A stretch of DNA of 64,000 nucleotides. Source: Natronosalvus sp042663485. Its GTDB lineage: Archaea > Halobacteriota > Halobacteria > Halobacteriales > Natrialbaceae. Positions 43,996 to 53,626 of this stretch are shown here, piece after piece (the stretch's first letter is position 1; each line of letters opens with the position of its first letter). The notes under the pieces were generated by a model, which ran no database searches, was not told the origin of the DNA, and was given only the letters and a program-made list of their open reading frames with translations. The stretch lies in assembly GCA_042663485.1 (NCBI GenBank), contig JBHTAF010000001.1; one strand, written 5' to 3'. The position numbers were made by a program, and so were the translations under genes.

Positions 43996-44154
43996 TCAGG
44001 ACGGATCACCCAGTTCCGCAGATTCCCACTGCGATGCGAGTCGCTCGGCCAGTTCGGGCGGCCGGTGCTCGTTCAGCAAGTGGTTTTCGAGGCTCTCGCC
44101 GGTGTTGATCGTTTCCTTACACAGTTCGCAGTAGATCGGTGCTTTGCTCGCCAT
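43996..44154 (-). CDS. C2H2-type zinc-finger micro-protein
   Basis: 52 residues from ATG 44154: CELCKETINTGESLENHLLNEH with Cys, Cys, His, His in classical spacing, then an acidic helix. Single C2H2 fingers are known in haloarchaea as small regulators or nucleic-acid-binding proteins. No partner is evident. Confidence 0.7.
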   Translation of the reverse strand: MASKAPIYCELCKETINTGESLENHLLNEHRPPELAERLASQWESAELGDPS

Positions 44155-44254
44155 AGCACCAATAGGCGAGAAACCCGCAAAAGCATCTCGCACGCAACGG
44201 GGCGTTCGAGGCGGTAATCCACCGTTTCCCAGGAAAGTCCAGATTCGTCGAACC

Positions 44255-45553
44255 TCAGTGCTTGCCGTCGTACAGGTGACAGGCGACGGGATGGGCCCGC
44301 TCTCCCAATTCCGGGTTCTCCAGTTCACAAACACTCTCGTAGGCGTCGCGCAACCGCGTCGCGGATTCGTCCCAGTCCTCGTTCGCGAGCGGCGCCAGTG
44401 CCTCCTCGACTACCGCCTCGTGTTCCGGCGGCAGCGGCGTGTCGATAACGTGGGCCTTCAGGTCCGCGACGAAGGCGTCCACCTCGGCCGGGTCCACGGC
44501 GATGCCGTCGTCGGTCATCACTGCGTGGTCGCTGACGACCTCGAGACTGATATTCTCCCGTTCGACCAGTTCCCTGAGGGTCATGATCTCTCGATACGCG
44601 GCTTGCTCGATTGCCACGTCCTCGGGCGGGATCACCTCCGGGCACCGCGTCCGGAACCGACAACCACTCGGCGGATCTCGCGGCGAGGGAACGTCGCCGG
44701 ATAGCGTTTTGCGGTCGCGGTCCTGTTCGTCGGTCGACGCCCGTGGGACGCTCTCGAGGAGCGCCCGCGTGTAGGGGTGTTTCGGCGAACCGAAGATCTC
44801 TTCGACGGGGCCGATTTCGACGATCTCGCCCAGGTACATCACGGCGACCCGATCGCAGATATGACGGATGACCGAAAGATCGTGACTGATGAGCAGGTAC
44901 GTGAGGTCGAACTCTTCCTGGAGGTCCTCGAGCAGGTTGAGAACCTGTGCCTGGACGCTCACGTCGAGTGCACTCGTCGGTTCGTCGAGGACGACGAACT
45001 CGGGTTCGAGGGCGAGCGCCCGTGCGATGCCGATCCGCTGGCGCTGGCCGCCCGAAAACTCGTGTGGATAGCGGTCGATCTGATCGGCCGACAGGCCGAC
45101 GCGCTCGAGCAACTCCTGGGCCCGGTCGCGGCGTTCCTCGGCAGTGCCGACGTCGTGAACCGCGAGTGGCTGCTGGATCGTCTTTCCGATCGTCATTCGC
45201 GGGTCGAGACTCGAGAACGGATCCTGGAAGACGACCTGTGCGTTCCGCCGGAACTCGTTGCGACGGTCACCCTCGAGTTCGAAGACGTTCTCGCCCTCGA
45301 ACTGGACGACGCCGTCGGTGGGTTCTTGCAGGTGCAACAGCGTCTCTCCCGTCGTCGACTTTCCGCAGCCTGATTCGCCGACGAGACCGAGCGTCTCCCC
45401 GCGGTGCACCTCGAAGTCCACGTCGTCGACCGCGCGGACGGCGACGGGCTCGTGCCCAAACAACCGGTCGATGTACGAATCCTGTTCGTAGAAGTACTTG
45501 CGGAGCCCCTCGACGCGAACCAGCGGCTGATCGCTTCCGGTATCGATGCTCAT
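44255..45553 (-). CDS. dppF: Oligopeptide ABC transporter ATPase (DppF/OppF)
   Basis: 432 residues. Walker A GESGCGKST at 59-67, signature FSGGQRQRIGIAR (~166) and Walker B VVLDEPTSALD (~187). The C-terminal oligo-HPY part has the Cys-rich GCRFRTRCPEV, and an extra ~80-residue acidic extension. It hydrolyses ATP to drive peptide import with DppD, on the inner face of the membrane. Its ATG overlaps the dppD stop by 4 bases; last gene of the operon. Confidence 0.92.
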   Translation of the reverse strand: MSIDTGSDQPLVRVEGLRKYFYEQDSYIDRLFGHEPVAVRAVDDVDFEVHRGETLGLVGESGCGKSTTGETLLHLQEPTDGVVQFEGENVFELEGDRRNEFRRNAQVVFQDPFSSLDPRMTIGKTIQQPLAVHDVGTAEERRDRAQELLERVGLSADQIDRYPHEFSGGQRQRIGIARALALEPEFVVLDEPTSALDVSVQAQVLNLLEDLQEEFDLTYLLISHDLSVIRHICDRVAVMYLGEIVEIGPVEEIFGSPKHPYTRALLESVPRASTDEQDRDRKTLSGDVPSPRDPPSGCRFRTRCPEVIPPEDVAIEQAAYREIMTLRELVERENISLEVVSDHAVMTDDGIAVDPAEVDAFVADLKAHVIDTPLPPEHEAVVEEALAPLANEDWDESATRLRDAYESVCELENPELGERAHPVACHLYDGKH

Positions 45554-46761
45554 TGGGACTCACCCCCGTCAGTCGTCGCCGTCGCCTCTGGCTCGAGGGC
45601 GTCGTTCTCGAGCGCCTGATTCGGGTCGTACTCCATCTCCGCGAGGTAACACTTCGTCGCGTGGTCTGTACTCCCTTCCGCCGCGTACTCCGGCGGCTTC
45701 TTCAGGCACTCCTCCATCGCTTTCGGGCACCGATCGGCGAAGTAACACCGGTCGGGCATCTCGTGATCGAGGAGGCTCGGGACGTTCCCCGGGATCGATC
45801 GTAACCGTTCGGTGGTTCCCTCGAGGTCGGGAACGCTCCCGAGCAATCCCTCCGTATAGGGGTGGACCGATCGGTCGAAGATGTCCGCGAGGGTGCCGCG
45901 TTCGACGATCTCCCCGGCGTACATCACGCCGACGCGATCACACATTCTGGCAACGACGCCGAGGTTGTGCGTGATCAGCAGGATAGTCATTCCCGTCTTC
46001 TCCTGGAGGTCGTTCAGGAGGTCGAGAATCTGGGCCTGGATCGTCACGTCGAGCGCGGTCGTCGGTTCGTCGGCGATCAGAACGTCCGGTTCGCCGGCGA
46101 GCGCCTGTGCGATCATCGCCCGCTGGAGCATGCCACCGGAGTACTCGTGGGGGTACTCGTCGGCGCGCTGAGCCGGGTCCGGAATCCCCACGGTCTCGAG
46201 CAATTCGATCGCCTGTGCCCTGCTGTCCTCGCTCACGTACCGCTTCGAGGGGAGCGCCATCGACATGACGTACGATCCCAGAGAATACTCCGGCCCCCGC
46301 GTTCGGGCCTCGCCGGATCGCGGGTTGGGGGTCGCCCGTTGCTGGACCTCGACGGCCTCGGCGATCTGTTCGCCGACGGTCAGACTGGGGTTGAAGCTAC
46401 TCTCGGGGTCCTGAAAGATCATGCTGAAGGACGTTCCTCTGAGCGAGCGACGGGCCCCGTCGGGAATCGCGAGCAGGTCGACCAGGTCTCCATCGACGGC
46501 CTCGGGATGGGCCTCCTGCATGGCGTCGGCGAACGACGGATTGCGGTACTCGATCGACCCGCTCGTCACCTCCCCAGGCGACTCGACCAGGTCCATGATC
46601 GAAAGCGCCGTTACGCTCTTTCCGCTCCCGCTTTCGCCGACGATACCGAAGACCTCGCCGCGTTTGACCGTCAGATCGAAGTCGTTAACGGCGTTTACCT
46701 GTCCCTCGCTGGTGAAAAACTGGGTCGATAAGTTGCTGATGCGAAGAATGTCGTCACTCAT
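45550..46761 (-). CDS. dppD: Oligopeptide ABC transporter ATPase (DppD/OppD)
   Basis: 403 residues from ATG 46761 (MSDDILRISNLSTQFF); an upstream ATG at 46806 would run into dppC. Walker A VGESGSGKSV (41-50), signature YSGGMLQRAMIAQAL, Walker B VLIADEPTTALD and a Cys-containing oligo-HPY tail (CYFADRCPKAMEECL). It carries a ~55-residue acidic insert after the Q-loop (EVQQRATPNPRSGEARTRG onward), a feature of several haloarchaeal DppD proteins. Starts one base after the dppC stop. Confidence 0.92.
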   Translation of the reverse strand: MSDDILRISNLSTQFFTSEGQVNAVNDFDLTVKRGEVFGIVGESGSGKSVTALSIMDLVESPGEVTSGSIEYRNPSFADAMQEAHPEAVDGDLVDLLAIPDGARRSLRGTSFSMIFQDPESSFNPSLTVGEQIAEAVEVQQRATPNPRSGEARTRGPEYSLGSYVMSMALPSKRYVSEDSRAQAIELLETVGIPDPAQRADEYPHEYSGGMLQRAMIAQALAGEPDVLIADEPTTALDVTIQAQILDLLNDLQEKTGMTILLITHNLGVVARMCDRVGVMYAGEIVERGTLADIFDRSVHPYTEGLLGSVPDLEGTTERLRSIPGNVPSLLDHEMPDRCYFADRCPKAMEECLKKPPEYAAEGSTDHATKCYLAEMEYDPNQALENDALEPEATATTDGGESQ

Positions 46762-46762
46762 G

Positions 46763-47764
46763 TTAGGCACCTCGTTCGCTTCCTTCGATGTTCGGGTCGA
46801 GTGCATCGCGGAACCAATCGCCGAGCAGGTTGACCGCGATCACCGTGAGCATGATCCCGATCCCCGGGAACATCGCGATCCACGGTCGCGACCGAAGGAG
46901 GTCCTGGCCGCGCTCGATCTCGTACCCCCACGACAGCGTCGTTCCGGAGAACCCGAGGTACGCCAGTGACGCCTCGAGGAGGATCACCACGGCGACCTGA
47001 ATCGTCGCGAGGACGATGATGGGCGTCAGGCTGTTCGGGAGAATGTGCTGGGTGAGGATCGATCGACTCGGCATTCCGTAGCTCTTGCTCGCCTTGACGT
47101 ACTCCTGATTCCGTAGCGACAGGGCCTCCCCGCGGGCGACCCGCGCGAACCAGACCCAGATAACGAGACCGGCCACGACCGTCACCGTACCCGGAATGGG
47201 GATGGATTCGGGCATGCCATCGGCCAGTCCGGCCACGACGATCGGGTCGGGGACGTAGATCGGTGAGGAGCCGAAGACGCCGACCAGCGCCATCGCGAGG
47301 ACGAGTGAAGGGAACGCCAGCATCGTGTCGGCAACCCGCATCAGTCCGTCGTCGATGCGGCCGCCGTAGTAGCCGGCGATGAGCCCGACTGGAACACCGA
47401 CGAACATGGCCAGTGCGGTTCCCAGCAGGGCGACCAGCAGCGAAACGCGGGCGCCGTAGACGAACCGTGAGAAGACATCCTGTCCGACGTTGTTGGTCCC
47501 CAGGATGTGCTCGCTCGTGGGTTCGACTGTCACGTCGCCGATTTCACCCTCCTGGGCGACTTGCGTCTCGTAGCTGTGACCCAACGGCGGGTACGGCGAG
47601 CCGCTCTCGGCGTAGTATCCCGTTCGGGTCGGGTCGTGGGTAGCCAGTAACGGCGCGAAGATTGCCATCAGTACGATCGCGACCAGCAAAACCAGCCCGA
47701 CCTTGGGCAGGAGACTCTCGGCGAACGTCTGTTTGAGATTCGACGTGATTCGGTTGGAGATCAT
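46763..47764 (-). CDS. dppC: Oligopeptide ABC transporter permease (DppC)
   Basis: 333 residues. N-terminal membrane helix, a ~75-residue periplasm-side insert (TGYYAESGSPYPPLGHSYET), then five helices with the EAA loop (RGEALSLRNQEYVKASKSYG). It is one half of the membrane channel. Its ATG overlaps the dppB stop by 4 bases. Confidence 0.93.
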   Translation of the reverse strand: MISNRITSNLKQTFAESLLPKVGLVLLVAIVLMAIFAPLLATHDPTRTGYYAESGSPYPPLGHSYETQVAQEGEIGDVTVEPTSEHILGTNNVGQDVFSRFVYGARVSLLVALLGTALAMFVGVPVGLIAGYYGGRIDDGLMRVADTMLAFPSLVLAMALVGVFGSSPIYVPDPIVVAGLADGMPESIPIPGTVTVVAGLVIWVWFARVARGEALSLRNQEYVKASKSYGMPSRSILTQHILPNSLTPIIVLATIQVAVVILLEASLAYLGFSGTTLSWGYEIERGQDLLRSRPWIAMFPGIGIMLTVIAVNLLGDWFRDALDPNIEGSERGA

Positions 47765-48837
47765 TCGTTGTTCACCTGCGGATTGAGCGACGTGTACAGC
47801 GCGTCGACGACGATGTTAATGATGATAAACGAAATGGCGATGAAGAGGATGATTCCCTGCATTAGCGGCCAGTCCCGAATGCGTAGTGCGTCGACCAGCC
47901 GAAGCCCGAGACCCGGCCAGTTGAACACGGTTTCGGTAATGACTGACCCGCCGATCAGCGACCCCATTTGAAGACCCAGGACCGTGATGATCGGAATCAT
48001 CGTATTTCGCAGGACGTGTTTGTACCGGATCAGCGGGTTCGGGAGTCCCTTGGCCCTCGTCGCCGTCACGTACGGCTTCCCGAGTTCGTCGATCATGCCA
48101 CTCCGGGTGAGCCGGGTGATGAGCGCGGTGAAGTACGTCCCGAGGGTAATGGCCGGAAGGGTGATGTAGTGCAACCAGGTTCCCATCTCGCTAATCGACT
48201 GGTCGAAGACGATTGCCCGAACTGCGTCCGCGAAGCTCACACCCCGTCTTCCGGTCGGGAACCCGTAGAAGTCGTAGCCGATGTAGGTGGGATACGGAAT
48301 GTGGACGATTCCGATCGAGAACGTGTCGGTGGCCACGTCCGGGTACGGAATGCCGAACCAGACGCTCATCACGAGGATCAACATCAGCCCGAGCCAGAAG
48401 TTCGGCGTACTGATTCCGAGGAGGGAAAACATCGTCGCGCCGTAATCGGCGGGTTCGTTCCGACACGTCGCGGAGACGACCCCGAGGGGAATCGCGATGA
48501 CGATCGCCACGATCGTTGCGGCGACCGTGAGTTCGATCGTCGCCGGAATTCGCTCGATGACCATCGCCGAGACGTCCCTGCTCGATTGCCACGAATAGCC
48601 GAGGTCGCCCTGGAGCAATCCACCGACGTAATCGAGATACTGAACGTGTATGGGGTCGTTGAGCCCCTCTTCCTCCCTAACCCGCTCGACGAGCGCCCGA
48701 CTCGCCCCTTCCCCGAGCATTAACGTCGCTGGGTCACCCGGCGAAACGGCCCGCAGCCCGAACAGGACCGTCACCACACCCCAGATGACGAATACGCCCT
48801 GGAGTATCCGCCTGATCAGAAATTTCCTCAGTGCCAT
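47761..48837 (-). CDS. dppB: Oligopeptide ABC transporter permease (DppB)
   Basis: 358 residues, six membrane helices, N-terminal KFLIRRILQGVFVIWGVVTV typical of DppB, and the EAA-loop YVTATRAKGLPNPLIRYKHV. A ~70-residue external loop with many aromatics fits other haloarchaeal DppB proteins. A TATA-like AGTATAATTAATG lies ~40 nt before the ATG, so dppBCDF may be transcribed apart from dppA, which ends 170 bases upstream. Confidence 0.93.
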   Translation of the reverse strand: MALRKFLIRRILQGVFVIWGVVTVLFGLRAVSPGDPATLMLGEGASRALVERVREEEGLNDPIHVQYLDYVGGLLQGDLGYSWQSSRDVSAMVIERIPATIELTVAATIVAIVIAIPLGVVSATCRNEPADYGATMFSLLGISTPNFWLGLMLILVMSVWFGIPYPDVATDTFSIGIVHIPYPTYIGYDFYGFPTGRRGVSFADAVRAIVFDQSISEMGTWLHYITLPAITLGTYFTALITRLTRSGMIDELGKPYVTATRAKGLPNPLIRYKHVLRNTMIPIITVLGLQMGSLIGGSVITETVFNWPGLGLRLVDALRIRDWPLMQGIILFIAISFIIINIVVDALYTSLNPQVNNE

Positions 48838-49006
48838 CGGAACGTATCGAAGGAACCCACGAACATTAATTATACTGTCGGTCCTCGCCCGATTCTGGCG
48901 GTTTCGGGGCTCGTACGCGAACTCGAGATGTCGCTGGTGAACCCAGTCGTTTGGCGCCTCAAAAGTCGAACGGCGGTTCTATTCGATGATGATGATGAGA
49001 CCCGAC

Positions 49007-50680
49007 TTACGCCTCCATCTCCCAGATGTAGATGGTCTCGTCCTCGCGGGGGTCCCACTGGATGTTGCTGTTCGCCCCGTAGATGCTCTCCTGGGTGTGC
49101 AGGAAGACGAACGGCGCCTTCTCACGCGCCAGCGCGTTGACCTCCTGGAGCGCCGCGGTCCGTTCCTCGGGGTCGTCGATCTGCTGGGTCTCGAGAATGG
49201 CGTCGCTGAGCTCCTCGTCGTCGAAGGTGCGCGACGGGTTGTCGGGAATCGTGAAGAATCCCTGCACGCCATAGTCGGTGTCGCCCGTGATGGTCCCCCA
49301 GCCAATCATGTAGAAGGGGATGTCGAACTGACCAGGTTCGACGCCGGCCTGGTTGGCGTCGGAGACGACCGGGAAGTCGACGATTTCGGCTTCACAGCTG
49401 ACGTTGTCGAGCTGGTCGATCATGTCGGCGACGCGCTCGCCGATCGCGGCGTCGTTGAGGTAACGGCCCTGCGGGGCGGTGAGCGTGATCTCGACGTCGC
49501 CGTAGCCGCTGTCCTCGACGAGGCTCTCGGCGCGGCCGGGGTCGTGCTCGTACGGTTCGAGTTCGTCGTTGAAGCCGTTGATGCCGGGGGCGACCGGCTG
49601 TCCTCGCGGTTCGCCGAAGCCGCTCAGGATCTCGCTGACGATGGCCTCGTTGTCGACGGCGTAGTTCATCGCCTGGCGGAACTCCTGGCTGTCGAACGGT
49701 TCCACCGTGTTCTTCATCGGGCAGAAGATGTTCCGGAAGCTGGTGACGTTCCGGATGTCGATGCCGTCGGCGTCCTGGACGGTCTGGACGTCCTCGGGGA
49801 GGATGTTCATCGTCACGTCGCTCTCGCCGGTCTCGAGCGCGGCGACGCGGCTGCTCGACTCGCCGGTGGCATTGAACGTGACCTGGCTGAACGGCGGCTG
49901 ATCGCCCCAGTAGTCGTCGAACGCTTCGACGACGATTTCCTCACCGGAGGTGTACTCGACGACCTCGTACGGACCCGTTCCGTTGAACGCTTCGGGTTCG
50001 GCGCCGGCGATCGCCTCGTTCTCGGCGTCGTAGTTGTCGATCGCCCACTGTTTGTTCATCGCCCGTGCGTAGTTCCCGAACTCGAACTCCGCGAGACCGG
50101 CCGACGCGCCGTAGTTGATCGCGACGGTGGTGTCGTCGACGGCTTCGGCGCCTTCGATGGAGCCGAGACCGTACGTTCCGATCGGGCTCTGGACCCCCAT
50201 CTCGGGATCGACCGTTCGGTTGATCGTCCAGGCGACGTCCTCGGCAGTGAGGTCGTCACCGTTGTGGAAGACGACGTCGTCCCGGAGGTAGACCTCCGTC
50301 GTCCCGTCGTCCTGTGCTTCCCAGTCCTCGGCGACGCGCGGGAAGATGCCTTCGCCGGGTTGGAAGTCGAAGAGCGGCTCGTAGATGTGGTCGTAGACGT
50401 TGAAGTAGTCCCCAGTGATGTGGTCGAGTGGATCCTGCGTGTCGGGGAACTGCGTCAGCGTCAGCGTAATCTCGTCGATATCGCCGCCACCATTCCCGTT
50501 GCCGTTGCCGTTGCCGTTGCCGTTTCCATTCCCGTTGCCGTTGCCGTTTCCATTCCCATTACCTTCTTCCGGGTCGTCACCGATACAACCGGCAAACGAT
50601 GCGAGTCCGAGCGTGGTCGCACCAGCTGTGTATCGGAGGACGTTCCGGCGATTCGTGGTGAGTTTATCAGCACCCTGCAT
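49007..50680 (-). CDS. dppA: Peptide-binding lipoprotein (DppA family SBP_bac_5)
   Basis: 557 residues. Twin-arginine signal (Arg11-Arg12), lipobox AGC with Cys32, then a linker of ~13 Gly-Asn repeats (DNA tract ~50492-50563), then a family-5 extracellular solute-binding domain (LTLTQFPDTQDPLDHITGDY; SPIGTYGLGSIEGAEAVDD). It captures peptides or related ligands outside for DppBC. TATA at 50701-50710 lies 26 nt before the ATG. Confidence 0.94.
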   Translation of the reverse strand: MQGADKLTTNRRNVLRYTAGATTLGLASFAGCIGDDPEEGNGNGNGNGNGNGNGNGNGNGNGNGGGDIDEITLTLTQFPDTQDPLDHITGDYFNVYDHIYEPLFDFQPGEGIFPRVAEDWEAQDDGTTEVYLRDDVVFHNGDDLTAEDVAWTINRTVDPEMGVQSPIGTYGLGSIEGAEAVDDTTVAINYGASAGLAEFEFGNYARAMNKQWAIDNYDAENEAIAGAEPEAFNGTGPYEVVEYTSGEEIVVEAFDDYWGDQPPFSQVTFNATGESSSRVAALETGESDVTMNILPEDVQTVQDADGIDIRNVTSFRNIFCPMKNTVEPFDSQEFRQAMNYAVDNEAIVSEILSGFGEPRGQPVAPGINGFNDELEPYEHDPGRAESLVEDSGYGDVEITLTAPQGRYLNDAAIGERVADMIDQLDNVSCEAEIVDFPVVSDANQAGVEPGQFDIPFYMIGWGTITGDTDYGVQGFFTIPDNPSRTFDDEELSDAILETQQIDDPEERTAALQEVNALAREKAPFVFLHTQESIYGANSNIQWDPREDETIYIWEMEA

Positions 50681-50700
50681 ACACCTACATGTACAATCAT

Positions 50701-50710
50701 CCTATTTATA
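50701..50710 (-). promoter_or_regulatory. TATA element of dppA
   Basis: TATAAATAGG on the minus strand, 26 nt before ATG 50680: leaderless. Confidence 0.6.
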
Positions 50711-50787
50711 CGTTGTTGGATCCGATCGGCTAGCGCGCAGTGAGAGACGGCCTAGTTGTTAAGTACTTGACTGTCCTACAGCGGCAT

Positions 50788-51423
50788 ATGGCCGCTCACG
50801 GCCGCCCCGCACTTCGGGACCTGTTCGACGAGTCGCCGACGCCGCACATCGCCCACCCCCCGTCGACCCATCATCGTGACTTCTACGTCGCCACCGACGG
50901 GTCATTCCGACGGGCTGGCGGTGGCCTCGGGGCCGTCATCGAAACGCGCGACGGCACGCGCGTCGGTCGCATCGCAGCCACCGACGCACCGCCGGACAAC
51001 AACGTCGCGGAGTACCGGGCGCTCCACCTCGGTCTCGACGTCCTCGCAGCCAGAGCACCGGTCGACGCCCGCGTCGGCATCCTCGTCGATCACGACGAAC
51101 TCGCGAGCAACGTCAACGCCGCGATCCTGGCGGCCGGACACCCCGACCACAAACCGCCCCGACCGTACACCGTTCCGGCGGCGACTACCCATCACTGGCG
51201 CGGGATCATCGCCAGACTCAACCGCTTCGGCGAGGTGCGAGCCGCCCGCATCGACAGCAGCCAGAACCCCGCACACCCCCTCGCGAACGCTCCCGAGGAG
51301 TACGCCCACGTCAACCGCGAACTCGACCGGTGCGTGCTCCCCGACCCGCCAGAGGTGACGTCGACGCAAGTTCCGCCGCCGTCTCGAGCCAATCGGAACC
51401 AGGGTGGACGGGCGTCCGACTGA
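50788..51423 (+). CDS. rnhA: Ribonuclease HI (archaeal type)
   Basis: 211 residues from ATG 50788; TTAAG (50759-50763) is 27 nt upstream. The catalytic carboxylates are Asp37 (ATDGSFR), Glu75 (NNVAEYRALHLG) and Asp101 (ILVDHDELA). It degrades RNA of RNA-DNA hybrids. It is divergent from dppA. An unordered basic-poor tail of ~30 residues follows the fold. Confidence 0.86.
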   Translation: MAAHGRPALRDLFDESPTPHIAHPPSTHHRDFYVATDGSFRRAGGGLGAVIETRDGTRVGRIAATDAPPDNNVAEYRALHLGLDVLAARAPVDARVGILVDHDELASNVNAAILAAGHPDHKPPRPYTVPAATTHHWRGIIARLNRFGEVRAARIDSSQNPAHPLANAPEEYAHVNRELDRCVLPDPPEVTSTQVPPPSRANRNQGGRASD

Positions 51424-51474
51424 CGGGAACCCGAACCGCCAACGTTATTCACCCTGTCGCGAGAGTCGTTCTCG

Positions 51475-51927
51475 ATGAGCCTTCGCGTCGCGGTCGCCGC
51501 GCCCTTCAAACAACACGGAACGAATCGACTGCGCGAAAACGAGTTCGTCGTCGCGCTGTCGCTCGATCGCGACTGGTTCTCACCCGACCAATCACAGCGC
51601 CTCATCGACGTCGCGACCCAGGAGGGCGTCCTCGAGCGCGACGGTCCCGAACTGGTGGCGACGTTCGATCCCTCGAGCGTGACCATCGACGACGACTTCA
51701 TCCCCGGCGACGACCTGCTCAGAGAGCGGTCGACGTTCGAGCGCGTCCTAGACGCGCTGGTCGCCTCGGGCGTCGAAAAGCACGAGGCCGTCGGCGCGAT
51801 CAACTCGCTCCAGCAGGAGTACGCGATCACGATCGAGGCCGCCGCGGTCGTCTACGCCAGTGGTGAGGGGATCGACGTCGACGAACTCGCCCCCACCGCC
51901 CGCTCGGCGTTGATCGAAGACGGTTAG
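51475..51927 (+). CDS. DUF2240-family protein
   Basis: 150 residues with an N-terminal small domain (SLRVAVAAPFKQHGTNRLRENEFV and two helices) and a C-terminal helical half (SGVEKHEAVGAINSLQQEY) characteristic of the archaeal DUF2240 family. Function unknown. It follows RNase HI by 51 bases and precedes the next gene by 23, so the three may be one operon. Confidence 0.8.
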   Translation: MSLRVAVAAPFKQHGTNRLRENEFVVALSLDRDWFSPDQSQRLIDVATQEGVLERDGPELVATFDPSSVTIDDDFIPGDDLLRERSTFERVLDALVASGVEKHEAVGAINSLQQEYAITIEAAAVVYASGEGIDVDELAPTARSALIEDG

Positions 51928-51950
51928 CCTGCCCGGAGACAACCGCGCGT

Positions 51951-52355
51951 ATGGTCGAGGATCAGATCACCGACGGCCGGCGGATCGCCGAGTTGCTCGC
52001 CTCCGAAATCGACGGACGATCGGACGACGAACTCGCGTCACTCGCGGTGACGAACGTCGATCGCGACGTCGAACCGGCGGTCGGCGGCGCCCCCGCGTTC
52101 GATATTTCGGTCGTGGACGACGACGGCGACCCGCTGGAGCGCCTCGCTCGCGTCTTCGTCCATCCGGATCGGGCGCACCTCGAGTTCGGTCGCGGACGAG
52201 AAGCCGCCGTCGACGCCGCCGGGGAGACCGGTCTGCGGACGCGTCCGAAGGCGACGACGCCGGCGAAGACGCTCGTCTTTCTCGAGCGCGCCGCAGCGGT
52301 CAAACGCGGCGTGGCCGTCGTCCAGGCGGCGGCTCGAGACGGCGGTGTTCGGTGA
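51951..52355 (+). CDS. Conserved haloarchaeal hypothetical protein
   Basis: 134 residues. N-terminal helix (TDGRRIAELLASEIDG), beta strands (AFDISVVDDDGDPLERLARV, VHPDRAHLEFGR) and a C-terminal helix with Lys/Arg (RTRPKATTPAKTLVFLERAA). Acidic composition and spacing fit a real gene. I recognise no function. Confidence 0.7.
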   Translation: MVEDQITDGRRIAELLASEIDGRSDDELASLAVTNVDRDVEPAVGGAPAFDISVVDDDGDPLERLARVFVHPDRAHLEFGRGREAAVDAAGETGLRTRPKATTPAKTLVFLERAAAVKRGVAVVQAAARDGGVR

Positions 52356-52419
52356 AATTCGGGACGCGGGAGCGACTCGGTCCAAGGGATCGAGATCGGA
52401 ACCGAAACCGGCCAGGTAC

Positions 52420-53475
52420 CTACCTGGACGACGGAGACGCCGCCTCGGTCCTCGCCGCCTCGATCCGCTCGAGCGCGTACCGATCCGCGGCCTCGAGCAC
52501 GGTCACGTCGTCGGCCTCCGCACGTTCGATGAGCGTCCGGGTCCGGTCGCCGATGGCTACCGCGTCGGCGAGCGCCTGTTCTCGCGTGTCCCCGGTGTGT
52601 TCGGCCGCGACGGTGATCAGACCGCCCGCGTTGAGCACGTAATCAGGCGCGTAGAGAATGCCCCGGTCTCGGAGCGCCTGCGCGTGGGCTCGTTCGTCGA
52701 GGATGTTGTTCGCCCCGCCAGCGACGACGTCGCACTCGAGTTGCGGAATCGTCTCGTCGTTGATGACGCCGCCGATCGCACAGGGGGCGAAGACGTCGCA
52801 TTGTTGTTCGTAAACTGCCGAAGGAGCGACCGTCTCGAAGCCGTATTCGTGGGCGAGCGCGGTCGTCGCTTCCTCGTCGATGTCGCTCACTGCGACCTCG
52901 GCGCCGTGCTCGTCGAGGAGTTCGGCGAGGCCGCTGCCGACTTTCCCGACGCCCTGGACGACGACGGAGAGGCCGTCCACGTCCGGCGTCCCGTAGGTGG
53001 CCTCAACGCAGGCCCGCAGCCCCTCGAAGACGCCGCGGGACGTGATCGGCGACGGGTCTCCGAGTCCTGCGCTGGTTCCGACGACGTGGTCGGTTTCGCC
53101 CGCGATCACGTCCATGTCGGCGACGCCAGTGTTGACGTCGACGGAGGTGATGTAGTAGCCGCCGAGTCGGTCGATCATCCGTCCGTAGGCGGCCATCAGG
53201 TCCTCGGTCTTCTCGGTCGGATCGGCGCGGATGACGGCCTTCCCGCCGCCCAGGTCGAGGTCCGCGGCGGCCGCCTTGTAGGTCATCGCGCGCGAGAGGC
53301 GCATGACGTCGCGCAGAGCGGCGTCGTGGCTCTCGTAGGGCAGCAGTCGAGTGCCGCCGAGGGAGGGACCGAGCGTCGTGTCGTGGATGGCGACGATGGC
53401 CTCGAGGCCGGTTTCGTCGTCGACGAAGTGCGTTACCTGTTCGTGGCCGGACGCGGCCATCTTCCCGTGTACCAT
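52420..53475 (-). CDS. Glu/Leu/Phe/Val-type amino-acid dehydrogenase
   Basis: 351 residues, the length of bacterial leucine dehydrogenases. It oxidatively deaminates an amino acid with NAD+. Key lysines are Lys67 and Lys79 (MTYKAAAADLDLGGGKAV), and the dinucleotide site is GVGKVG at 175-180. The start at ATG 53475 is 30 nt after a TATA-like CATTAATG (53501-53508); Met6 is an alternative. The palindrome between TATA and start implies transcriptional control. Substrate is likely a branched-chain amino acid, a guess from length and motif. Confidence 0.88.
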   Translation of the reverse strand: MVHGKMAASGHEQVTHFVDDETGLEAIVAIHDTTLGPSLGGTRLLPYESHDAALRDVMRLSRAMTYKAAAADLDLGGGKAVIRADPTEKTEDLMAAYGRMIDRLGGYYITSVDVNTGVADMDVIAGETDHVVGTSAGLGDPSPITSRGVFEGLRACVEATYGTPDVDGLSVVVQGVGKVGSGLAELLDEHGAEVAVSDIDEEATTALAHEYGFETVAPSAVYEQQCDVFAPCAIGGVINDETIPQLECDVVAGGANNILDERAHAQALRDRGILYAPDYVLNAGGLITVAAEHTGDTREQALADAVAIGDRTRTLIERAEADDVTVLEAADRYALERIEAARTEAASPSSR

Positions 53476-53476
53476 T

Positions 53477-53491
53477 GTGCAAGAATTGCAC
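53477..53491 (-). promoter_or_regulatory. Palindromic operator at the dehydrogenase promoter
   Basis: GTGCAA-GAA-TTGCAC, a perfect 6-bp inverted repeat with 3-nt centre, extending imperfectly outward (CCATT/GAATGG). It spans the predicted transcription start between the TATA (53501-53508) and the ATG, the place of a repressor site. Confidence 0.6.
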
Positions 53492-53626
53492 GAATGGAAC
53501 CATTAATGTGGCTATTCTCGACGATCCGCGTCCGGGCTGGTGTTCACAGCACGATCGGTGGTGCAAGCAGCGCGGTCGACTGATGCTAGCTGATCGAGCA
53601 GCCGAGACACGGGGCGTCGCAGTCGG

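Noticed and set aside
48986..50743. 585-codon frame opposite dppA
   Set aside because: Antisense shadow caused by high GC; dppA has full family motifs.
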